In this document: in pieces, positions 55,301-60,984 of the stretch | Position numbering within the stretch: position 1 is the first letter of the stretch | Layout: every line of letters begins with the position of its first letter | IMG/VR virus record: IMGVR_UViG_3300042465_000911 | Span: 1-60,984 of that record | Origin: a virus | Length of the DNA: 60,984 bases | Strand: one strand, 5' to 3' | Position numbers and translations under genes: made by a program | The notes under the pieces: generated by a model | The model's database searches: none | What the model was told of the DNA's origin: nothing | What the model saw: the letters and a program-made list of their open reading frames with translations, nothing else

Positions 55301-55865
55301 TGTCCAACACGGCTTGTGGTATGGCGGCTGCGGCAGCACTACCCAGTTCAGTTTCTCCAAGCGTCTTACCTTCTTCCATTTGGCGGGAAAGGTTTGATCC
55401 AGTGAACTGTGCAGCAGACGCAAGTCCTGCCGCTACAGGGGCAACAACCGCTGCTCCGGGCGCAGCCAAAGCGCCAATACCTGCCGCAAGGGGCGCTGCC
55501 ATGTATGGTAAAGAACCGCCCAACAGTTCAAGCCCTTTGGTAACAGGAGCTTCGCCAAAAGTTTCTGTGGGCTTAAATGTTTTTTGGCGGTAGGTTTCTT
55601 GCTCTTGGATGTACTTTTCGGCAGCGGCCTCATCCATCAAACCTGTGCGGCCTGCAAGGGCGGCAACGTCACCTTTTAAAGAAGAGAACCCCGCCTTGGT
55701 AGCAGGCATAAAACCGCTTTGTGCGGGAGCAACTTCTTCTTTTTTCTTAGTAACGCCAAATGCCTGCGGGTACAGCTTTTCCGCTTCACGTAATGCAGAA
55801 TTAGGGTCTTCTCCTTCTTTTAATGGAAAGAACCCGCCATCAGGAAGCTGTACGTATTGAGGCAT
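49305..55865 (-). CDS. Giant polyvalent/ejection protein with HELVGH metallopeptidase motif and LPD38-type C-terminus (2186 aa)
   Basis: Layout: an N-terminal LPDGGFFPLKEGEDPNSALR module; an Ala/Gly-rich hydrophobic segment (~118-155) able to enter membranes; about 900 residues of Glu/Lys/Ala coiled coil; VAHELVGHYG at about 1186-1195 (a HExxH zinc site); and a C-terminal ~650 residues of the LPD38 type (ISYVPFYRVSGNGDVQLMVD, LRTFVTRNPTYALRQMVRDP, SVLIPFFNAQIQGLDVLYRA). Such proteins are packed in the head and injected with the DNA. It is the last and longest of three ejection-type genes. The protease substrate is unknown. Confidence 0.82.
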   Translation of the reverse strand: MPQYVQLPDGGFFPLKEGEDPNSALREAEKLYPQAFGVTKKKEEVAPAQSGFMPATKAGFSSLKGDVAALAGRTGLMDEAAAEKYIQEQETYRQKTFKPTETFGEAPVTKGLELLGGSLPYMAAPLAAGIGALAAPGAAVVAPVAAGLASAAQFTGSNLSRQMEEGKTLGETELGSAAAAAIPQAVLDTLSLRLLPGIGRIFAAAGKEVPEQVLAQATKQNLSKVAGDYALATGKGAGIEGLTESGQQLLERLQAGLSITDDKARDEYFDSFIGGAVLGGAISPAGRYFERGQEAGQREAARAVEQKRIADEAEAAKNQPEALMALDAQYAGLLQQKQELEALAVKPKKGSTDEEKQAYKEAKQAISAFNEENDFFAVRSEFEKRKDAIAELKAQQAPAAPEAQPTQEVIPPAPPVPDVSMLMDQYDTLKLQEDQLAAKMAESPEAYEQLRPQHKELNTQIGDLSKQIEEMGGVTVKPAEFEAQANVTLGALDKQIETQKAAFAKATDPNNRDYEVADKSLAKLKELNAEREKAAADIEMRRKALTEKQANLTQRGETRPLFTEAEAPTPAPQVADVTPPSIPGMAEKPEEAVSAPVAAKMETTQVSNIQPTAEEKATEARTKAYALTEQLREAESSLAPMQKMAASSRDQSTYLSALSKVKDLKDEIASLQNVKPERIDTKSLDLFGEENVIRTAIRNKDQRTLDVLQAQKEKIRLGELDAEKAKRDALVKALDERLDLTGKKVSRDVTPEEYDRVMANIEAEKRLVETPQRNAKKSLLQELHDLADEHAQLTAQMERGIATPTVQDKAMALRAKLGKGEAPTERPMQGLERANLQRKINATLNKYNSVLARVEPVRERIENLYQSLHKVKVEEARAASVVEGEKRTIENLRAASDFRMPTAEEKAKGIKTKVFKSRQAATAARINRGDVRKEAETSEKMRNLAAELGREDPRYIQLVKETQRRIKALTERHGKGDSKVTAYINESFKTNQDKAVQFGKETPEYKATLKEQIAYFQETLGAGKQEVKSQRGVQETRKVNRAPRENRTGSPESREATEGKQEGAAQRFTKDQIIATYRNQLKKDLEAARKFDEDSGTAYRKREAAGGSVDTAEAQAFMDKVIAGLPENVKFVYAADPGKIPVSLLKRMTAEGVDPNEAMVQGAVFSDGTVLVVGDQHADLKDLEATVAHELVGHYGIDTIIGIDKLKDYANKTDLFKLATEIGGNKLLIEVQQVAASNAALGRDEATQKLQVLREIIAHTEEARVTEAFREKAGRWLKELVGMVRAGLKRLGFTKMSAMSTSDVYYALRESRKAFASKQIGPYRAADGQIAFRTKKEPSSSIFARESGVVDKFLGNVMGLAGRVQFVDKYAALSEALKKGQTAGQISSQEALNAEYLLRFGEQRSMYSGQFLTNGRVSLVRTDTPDGTAYTYESKKGVSMVDVAEALSKGKFESDTKAEEVLTVYEAGARANQVGWEKLNLENSAKAKAEYNAVMAQLATNKEQEDAVKAASKLYREYNAGLLDFLVETGAITKEKAAELKAISYVPFYRVSGNGDVQLMVDKEHPFRIGNIKDEPQLQALVGGNDYIMPIFTSAVQNTFMLTNMGLRNQSVKETAYALRKIGMASRVAEGKGPASSDVVRFKKKGKDYYALIDSDMYGIPADLVVKGMEGIKTTIPAIVQLMGIPADILRTFVTRNPTYALRQMVRDPLSAWLTTGTDAFPVLSSFKELAKMVAGRSEVEKELMAAGAITSNVFSGDQRDMSRFLKDVSAGKSGWDKAMSRLDSLAVQGDAATRAVVYKDSLDKGMTKQQALLRTLESMNFSRRGVSPSMQMLSVLIPFFNAQIQGLDVLYRAFKGDMPFSEQLKIRQKLVARGVMLAAGTVAYAMMMEDDEAYKRAKPEERLANWFVYVPGVDEPVRVPIPFELGYLFKALPEAVYNMAFSDEKASKSMDGMMKLLALSNPFALPQAVKPLTEAVLGKSFYSGDIESEREKKTMMATERYRESTTEVSKLLGQVTGKVGVSPITLDYLMRGYTGPLGIAVVQLANPILNTEAEAAIAKPSMKASKTPFIGGIFQPVEGRGTLDEAYAEMVEIQQVKGTYNRLVSEGRRAEANAFAQEYATKLSMASTSGFVQKQLGEFAAQERRVIAHPTMSQEEKDRRLAQIDKAKLTYARRFLAASERTIPR

Positions 55866-55928
55866 ATGTTACTCATCGAATTGTGTTACGGCAGCGACCC
55901 CGTGATTCTGCGCTGGTTGGATTATGGC

Positions 55929-57875
55929 TTATTTAGGCCGGTCGTACACAGGCGCATTTGCTCCCGGCATAGTCGTTACTTTTGGACTCATGGCGGTCAA
56001 AATACCGCGCATACTTGCGGCAAATTCTGTGGGAGTCATGGGCTCAGTCATCTGTTTCTTAGATTCAGTCACATGATCGGCGTACAACTTGGCGTAGGTA
56101 GCGCCTGTCTTATCGCTTTGTAGGTCTTGGACTTTACGTAAGCCGGACTCCAAACGCTCGGCATCTGTTTTGCCTGTGCCCAACATCATGGCCATGCGTG
56201 CTTCTGCGGGGGGTGCGCTGAGTTGTGCTTGTGTGCGTGCGTTTGCTCCACGCTCTTGAATGAGTGTGCGGTCTGTGGCTGCGCCTTGCTCAAACTCTGC
56301 GCGTTTATTGCCAACATAAGCTTCAAACATTTTACCGGCTTGCTGTTGTGACAAACCATAAGCTTGTTGCGCACCAGCCAACACATCTCTCTCGGTTTGA
56401 GAAACAGTCTTTCTGACATTGTTTTCAAGTTCACGCAACTCTCTGGTGTTGAGCACCTTCTCGCTGCGACGCGCTTCTTCGATGCGACCAAACGCGTCAT
56501 CCAACTTGTCCTTGGCTTCGGATATTTTGTCAATACCTTGCTTGTATGACTTCACGCCTGTTGCACCACCAGCGCCAATATTGACAAAAGCGTGGGGAGA
56601 AGTTCCACTCATCATGGCCAAACCAGCCTCAAGCATTGCCATGTAAGGCAACTTGCCTTCTTCTTTTTCAATCCGGCCTTGGCGATCTTTTAACTTGGCT
56701 TCGCGTTCGGTATATGCGGGGCCGAGGTCGGCAATATCTTGACGGCGTTGAGCCAACGCCGCTGCTGCGTTTGCCTGCTCCATCTCGCCAATGTTGCGGA
56801 TTCTTCCTTCAAACGGGTCTGCCGCAGGAGGCACCATGTTGCCGTAAATGCGCTGCAAGTCTTCAGGCTTGGTGGCAAGCGCAGAAATACCGCCTTGTTG
56901 GGGCATTGTGGGTTCTGCAAGTTTGGGGCGGCTTGGCAGTCCGCGTTTATCAAGTGCTGCGGGTGGTACGGGAGGAGCAGCCCCTGCGCCGGAGGTGGTC
57001 ACGGCTGTTGCTGTTGGGTCAGGCAAGTTATTGCGTTGAGCCACATCGGATTGAAATTGCTGCTCGTCACTACGACGAGGCTTGTACCCTTTCATAACAG
57101 GGCCAATACGCTCTTCTGCTTGTATGTTTTGTTTTCTAATTTCGGCACGGCGTTGTTCTTTGGGGTTGAGCAACAGTTTTCCAAGCCCACTCTTTATCTC
57201 CCCACCTAAATCAGAAAGAGTCATTCCTGCATATTCAGAACGCTCAGGTTCAGAACCGGGGATGTACTTCATTTCGCCTGTATCGGGGTCTTTGTACATG
57301 TTGCCCATGACAATAGCGCCATCGGGTATTTCAGGAGGCATCATAAAACCCGCTTTTACAAGCCCACGATCAGCATAGCCAACAATGCCGCCTTCGGCAA
57401 AGTCCATATTGCCTACAGGAAGCGTGGCAATACCTTGATCTTCAGGCAACACATAACCGCCGTCGGCCATGCCTTGTGGTGGCATTTGACCTTGCGCCAT
57501 TTGGGGCGGCATACCTTGAGGAGGCATACCTTGAGGAGGCATTGGCCCACCTTGCCCTTGAGGAGGCATCGGGCCTTGGCCCTGTTGGGGGCCTTGTGGC
57601 TGCTGTTGCTGTGGGGGCTGACCAATGCTTTGCAGGATTTGCTGTGCAATAGGGGGCTTTTGCTGTTGGCCCGACATCAGCGCCATAGCTTCTTGACCGT
57701 GCTGCTTCTTGTACTTATCCGCTTCGGCGGCTAGGCTGAGCTTGATGGCATCGTCTTGATTTGCTTGTGCAAACGCTTGCAACTGCTGCGCATTCATCTT
57801 CATTAGCTGGACGCGCAATGCGTCGATACTGCCAGAGCTAATGCCTGATGTTCCCCGTTGTGTGGATGTGTACAT
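55929..57875 (-). CDS. Internal virion/ejection-type protein (648 aa)
   Basis: The N-terminus is helical (DALRVQLMKMNAQQLQAFAQ) and leads to a Pro/Gln/Gly-rich linker (QGPMPPQGQGGPMPPQGMPP). Then come GGYV/GGIV phrases (MADGGYVLPEDQGIA, FAEGGIVGYADRG) like those of the Gly-rich and 228-residue proteins. The C-terminal half is a long coiled coil (KLDDAFGRIEEARRSEKVLN). This arrangement fits a head-internal protein injected with DNA. It lies between the Gln-rich and the giant polyvalent genes. Confidence 0.68.
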   Translation of the reverse strand: MYTSTQRGTSGISSGSIDALRVQLMKMNAQQLQAFAQANQDDAIKLSLAAEADKYKKQHGQEAMALMSGQQQKPPIAQQILQSIGQPPQQQQPQGPQQGQGPMPPQGQGGPMPPQGMPPQGMPPQMAQGQMPPQGMADGGYVLPEDQGIATLPVGNMDFAEGGIVGYADRGLVKAGFMMPPEIPDGAIVMGNMYKDPDTGEMKYIPGSEPERSEYAGMTLSDLGGEIKSGLGKLLLNPKEQRRAEIRKQNIQAEERIGPVMKGYKPRRSDEQQFQSDVAQRNNLPDPTATAVTTSGAGAAPPVPPAALDKRGLPSRPKLAEPTMPQQGGISALATKPEDLQRIYGNMVPPAADPFEGRIRNIGEMEQANAAAALAQRRQDIADLGPAYTEREAKLKDRQGRIEKEEGKLPYMAMLEAGLAMMSGTSPHAFVNIGAGGATGVKSYKQGIDKISEAKDKLDDAFGRIEEARRSEKVLNTRELRELENNVRKTVSQTERDVLAGAQQAYGLSQQQAGKMFEAYVGNKRAEFEQGAATDRTLIQERGANARTQAQLSAPPAEARMAMMLGTGKTDAERLESGLRKVQDLQSDKTGATYAKLYADHVTESKKQMTEPMTPTEFAASMRGILTAMSPKVTTMPGANAPVYDRPK

Positions 57876-57884
57876 AGCCGCCTC

Positions 57885-59711
57885 TTATCCCATCTTTGAA
57901 AGTACGATTGCAGGCAGTCCAGCAGCGCCGCCCTTTTTCTCTTTGATACTACCGCCTTTAGCTTTGCTTGTGCCGCCAAACAGATTGCTTAAACCCGCAA
58001 GAGACAAACCCGCGCCTGCCACTTGAGACAGCATACTTGGCGGCTGTTGATACACAGACTGATTACCTTGGCTCATAGGCATACCGCGCAGGGTGTTGGA
58101 CATGTAAGACAACTGCTGATACGGGAACTGTTGTTGCGTCAGGAAGTCTTGATACTGCTGATTTAGTATGTTTTGTGCTTGCTGTTGCTGTTGTCCGCCA
58201 AGTTGTGCTTGCGTGCTTAAGTTGCCAATGTTTTGACCGTACAGGTTTTGCCCGATAGCGCCAAGGTTTTGATACCCCTGCATACCTGCTTGCAGACCTT
58301 GAAGACCCAAACCAGCGCCGTACTGTTTAGATTGCTCTCCCAACTGTTGCATCTGTTGGTTGGCGGTTTGGTTGGCAAGTTGAGCTTGCAAGTTTTGACC
58401 CGAGCCAAGTTGCTGTACACCAAGATTGGCTTGCAAGTTTTGGTTGCCTACGTTGTAGCCCATTTGCTGGTTGGCCAAAGCTGCTTGCATTGCTTGTGTA
58501 GCGTTCATGCCGCTGGCTTGCAACCTGTTAGCTTCATTCTGAACATTGGCCTGCTGTTGATTGGTCAAGTTTGCAAGAGCTGTCTGCACACCTGTTTGCG
58601 TGCCTAATTGTTGGGTACCAATTTGAGAGGCGAGGTTTTGTTGGCCAACAGTCAAACCCGCTTGTTGATTTGCAATTGCCGCCTGCATTGCTTGTGTGGC
58701 GCTCATGCCTGATGCTTGTAACCGATTGGCCTCATTTTGTACATTGGCCTGCTGTTGCGCAGTTAAGTTTTGCGTGCCGACAGTTAATCCTGCTTGTTGG
58801 TTGGCCTGTTGTGCTGCAAGCTGACGAGCTTGGTCAGATGTAAACATCTGCGCCGCTTGGTTGTACGCCTCTTGGCTACCTTTTGACTGAATGTCCGCCA
58901 TCTGTTGAGCCAGATTACGCTGCGCCTCTGCGTTCTCAATAGCAGAGCGCGAGCCGCCAAAAGCCCCAGCTTGAGCTTGACGAGCGCCGCGTTGTGTGCC
59001 TGCAATGTCAGCTTGGCGTTGAGCTTCCCGCTTTCCTATGTCGGTGACGGCCTGTTGATAAGGCGACATGTACGCATCGACAGTGCCCGGCGCAGTAAAC
59101 ATCCCAGTACTTACTTGCTGAGCGGGGCCCATCTGAGCCGCGTTTATGTCCCCTGCACTTACGCGTTGCGATGATACGTTTGCAGGCCCTTGCATTTGGA
59201 AAGTTTGCAAGTTGGGGTTGTAACCCGTTTGTGCAGCATTGATTGTTCCCGCATTTACTTGTTGCGCCGCAACATCAGCAGGCCCTGTCATTTGGTAGTT
59301 TTGTAATGTTGGCGCGACAGCTCGTGTGTAATCAAAACTTGACGGCGTGTACCCGTACTGACCCGCTTGTTGCGCTAAACCCTGCAAGCCTGTGGCGGCT
59401 CCTGTGGAATATGGGTTATAGCCCAAGCCTTGAGCTGTAGCATATGCTTGTTTTTGTAGGTCGGAATATCCCGCAGTTCTTTCGCCGGTATAAGGCTGAT
59501 AGTCTTGGAGGCCGGTAGGAGTAGGCTGAGCGCCAGCGGTGCCTTCAGGAACAATTTTCCCCGAAGCGTCCCGATAAATCATTTTACCGCTGGCATCTGT
59601 CTCGTAGTTATAGAGAGCGCCAGCGGTCATGCCCAGCAATTGCTCAACGTATGGGCGAGCGTATTCTGGGATTGAGGTTGTCGTGTTTACTACTTGTGTT
59701 GGTTCTGCCAT
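57885..59711 (-). CDS. Gln/Ala/Asn-rich internal virion-type protein with tandem repeats (608 aa)
   Basis: The N-terminus reads IPEYARPYVEQLLGMTAGAL. The middle holds two similar ~25-residue units (NYQMTGPADVAAQQVNAGTI and TFQMQGPANVSSQRVSAGDI), then AGAFGGSRSAIENAEAQRNL, a phrase typical of ejection-type proteins. The C-terminal half is a tandem repeat of about 67 residues (QQANVQNEANRLQASGMSAT, then AMQAAIANQQAGLTVGQQNL), mostly helical. A role in forming a DNA-transfer channel is inferred from composition and neighbours. Confidence 0.68.
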   Translation of the reverse strand: MAEPTQVVNTTTSIPEYARPYVEQLLGMTAGALYNYETDASGKMIYRDASGKIVPEGTAGAQPTPTGLQDYQPYTGERTAGYSDLQKQAYATAQGLGYNPYSTGAATGLQGLAQQAGQYGYTPSSFDYTRAVAPTLQNYQMTGPADVAAQQVNAGTINAAQTGYNPNLQTFQMQGPANVSSQRVSAGDINAAQMGPAQQVSTGMFTAPGTVDAYMSPYQQAVTDIGKREAQRQADIAGTQRGARQAQAGAFGGSRSAIENAEAQRNLAQQMADIQSKGSQEAYNQAAQMFTSDQARQLAAQQANQQAGLTVGTQNLTAQQQANVQNEANRLQASGMSATQAMQAAIANQQAGLTVGQQNLASQIGTQQLGTQTGVQTALANLTNQQQANVQNEANRLQASGMNATQAMQAALANQQMGYNVGNQNLQANLGVQQLGSGQNLQAQLANQTANQQMQQLGEQSKQYGAGLGLQGLQAGMQGYQNLGAIGQNLYGQNIGNLSTQAQLGGQQQQQAQNILNQQYQDFLTQQQFPYQQLSYMSNTLRGMPMSQGNQSVYQQPPSMLSQVAGAGLSLAGLSNLFGGTSKAKGGSIKEKKGGAAGLPAIVLSKMG

Positions 59712-59720
59712 GACTATTCC

Positions 59721-60407
59721 TTAAGCGGGAAGATACTTATCTGCCTTGGTGTTCGCGGCAACCTTGCCTTTACCCACAGTCTTGCCACGGGCTGCTTGGA
59801 TACGATCCATCATTTTGTACAGTTTGCGTGCGCCTGCCTCAGTTGAGCCGTTACCAATTTCAGAAACGATACGTGCAGGTACCACAAACTCACCGTCAGC
59901 TAAACGCGCAGGCTGACCTTTACCAATAGTAGCGGGGATGGAGTCCGATACGCCGTCACCGGGGCCGCGCAACAACCTGCCGCCATCTGAGTAGGAGCCA
60001 AGGTCAGACATGCCGCCCATAGCCAAATTCTTAGGAGCCATCAGTTTGGAATCACTAACATTGGAAATCTTTTTGGCAAACTCAACCATGCGCTTATAAA
60101 TGTTGTGCGCACCAATAAAGTCGCCCTTTTTGATTTTCTTGTAGGCTGGCTCAATGAACTCGCTATACATTTTCTTGTATATCATCTGACCGTCTGGGCG
60201 GTTGTCAATTGCATCCACAATATTGGCGGCGTTCTTGTAATACCATTCAAGTTCTTTGGCTTTTTCTTTGTCTTTCACCATGAAAGTGTCACGGAAAGCG
60301 GACAAAGTGCTCAACAAGTCATCATCAAACTTATGGCCCATGTGGTCAACGGCTGCGACTCCAATAAAGCCGCCATCGTCTGCAAGATTCTTTTTAACTT
60401 TTGCCAT
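59721..60407 (-). CDS. Virion-associated protein with GPGDGVSDSIPA motif (228 aa)
   Basis: The N-terminal half is helical (KEKAKELEWYYKNAANIVDA, EFIEPAYKKIKKGDFIGAHN). The C-terminal half holds MGGMSDLGSYSDGGRLLRGP, GDGVSDSIPATIGKGQPARL and ADGEFVVPARIVSEIGNGST, a phrase found in many phage virion proteins of unknown role. It belongs to the ejection-type cluster and follows the Gly-rich junction gene by ten bases. Confidence 0.66.
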   Translation of the reverse strand: MAKVKKNLADDGGFIGVAAVDHMGHKFDDDLLSTLSAFRDTFMVKDKEKAKELEWYYKNAANIVDAIDNRPDGQMIYKKMYSEFIEPAYKKIKKGDFIGAHNIYKRMVEFAKKISNVSDSKLMAPKNLAMGGMSDLGSYSDGGRLLRGPGDGVSDSIPATIGKGQPARLADGEFVVPARIVSEIGNGSTEAGARKLYKMMDRIQAARGKTVGKGKVAANTKADKYLPA

Positions 60408-60417
60408 GTCTTATCCC

Positions 60418-60984
60418 CTAAACCACTTCGCCGTTTTCACGGATAAATTTAGTTTCTGTGCCAAGCGTATCAAATAAGCCCATCCAAAAACGCTCCAGTG
60501 GCTTGAATATCCAGCCCCATTTGTTCTCGCCGTAATACCACTTGGCATAACACACGGCAGGATCAGCAAAGGTTTTGACTACAAAGAAGCTGAATAGCTT
60601 TGATTTGCGCATCAAAGGAATAAACACTTCAGCCAATTTGTAATAACCACGCTTGTTTCTTTCGGTGACTTTCTCATCTCTGTAGCGGCGCACAACCCTG
60701 TCCATAGTGCCATTACCATATCGGGCTTCAAGCATGATGAAACAGCAACCTCCACCACCGCCACCACCTCCACCTCCACCTACACCACCAGTAGCAGCGG
60801 CAGATGCAGCAGCACCAGCGGCTCCAGTGCCCATGCCGCCCATACCAGATCCGCTAGAACCACCACCACCACCACCACCACCACCACCACCACCACCACC
60901 TACACCCAGTCCACCTATCCCACTTGTTGCATTTCCAACAGCGGCAGAAGCAGCAGCATTTGCAGCGGCAGCGGCAGCACCGGG
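60418..60984 (-). CDS. Gly-rich virion-associated protein, C-terminal part (continues from 1)
   Basis: This is the same reading frame as 1-1539 across the genome join; it enters in the Ala-rich and polyglycine region and ends at TAG 60418-60420. After two Gly tracts and a second MGGMGTGAAGAAAS unit comes a compact domain: CCFIMLEARYGNGTMDRVVR, RYRDEKVTERNKRGYYKLAE and VFIPLMRKSKLF, then KTFADPAVCYAKWYYGENKW. Gly linker plus CFI...YG plus V-RRYRDE resembles the CFI-box C-terminal domain of bacterial secreted proteins. The role in the virion is unknown. Part of 60859-60984 duplicates bases 16-141. Confidence 0.8.
   Translation of the reverse strand, partial: PGAAAAAANAAASAAVGNATSGIGGLGVGGGGGGGGGGGGGGSSGSGMGGMGTGAAGAAASAAATGGVGGGGGGGGGGGCCFIMLEARYGNGTMDRVVRRYRDEKVTERNKRGYYKLAEVFIPLMRKSKLFSFFVVKTFADPAVCYAKWYYGENKWGWIFKPLERFWMGLFDTLGTETKFIRENGEVV
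60859..60984. repeat. Right copy of terminal direct repeat
   Basis: These 126 bases equal 16-141 exactly and begin with 14 CCA-type triplets. The left copy extends the triplet run by five more. This marks where the circular genome was opened and places the opening inside a gene, so it is not a natural end. Confidence 0.9.

Overview
The window is a dsDNA tailed-phage genome (Caudoviricetes) that looks complete and circularly closed. Bases 16-141 are repeated exactly at 60859-60984, and one minus-strand gene runs in frame off the left end and back in at the right end. The host should be Gram-negative, because the lysis cassette carries an Rz/Rz1 spanin pair. A short-tailed (podovirus-like) virion is the best guess: the portal is long and P22-like, there are adaptor-type and tail hub/nozzle-type proteins, very large ejection-type proteins and repetitive fibres, and I see no tape measure, sheath or tail-tube gene. 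I see no integrase, RNA polymerase or tRNA gene, so a lytic life style is the simplest reading. The gene set resembles uncultured freshwater phages; this is an impression, not a database result.

Minus strand, 27526 down to 1 and on through 60984 to 49305 (late, virion). The order is small and large terminase, portal, a GroES-like co-chaperonin, scaffold, a decoration-type protein, and the major capsid protein with a strong terminator. Then come structural proteins, a run of very small basic proteins with a holin-like protein, a Gly/Phe-rich low-complexity protein, adaptors, two paralogous virion proteins, a repeat protein, an 804-residue tail fibre, fibre-tip proteins and a fibre-assembly chaperone. 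The lysis cassette follows (membrane proteins, Rz with embedded Rz1, M15 peptidase endolysin), then a tail hub/nozzle-type protein, the junction-spanning Gly-rich protein, and three large ejection-type proteins ending in a 2186-residue polyvalent protein with an HELVGH zinc motif.

Divergent control region, 27527-27976. It holds overlapping back-to-back promoters, a strongly structured putative small RNA with its own promoter and intrinsic terminator, a TTGACA promoter for the rightward genes and a G-quadruplex-type leader.

Plus strand, 27977-49330 (early and middle). First come small unknown genes punctuated by four copies of a GGGGACA-nnn-TGTCCCC stem-loop. Then an acidic Cys-rich protein, an M20/M28/M42-like metallopeptidase, and many small accessory genes with zinc fingers, ribbon-helix-helix and winged-helix proteins. 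Last is the replication module: VRR-NUC nuclease, family A DNA polymerase, zincin, Cas4/RecB-like Fe-S nuclease, HNH protein, SF2 helicase, ssDNA-binding-like protein, Cro/C1-type regulator and primase-helicase. The most novel-looking element is the small RNA at 27577-27697. It exposes UUGCUUCUCC, which is exactly complementary to the GGAGAAGCAA ribosome-binding sites of several early genes and could form a translational switch.
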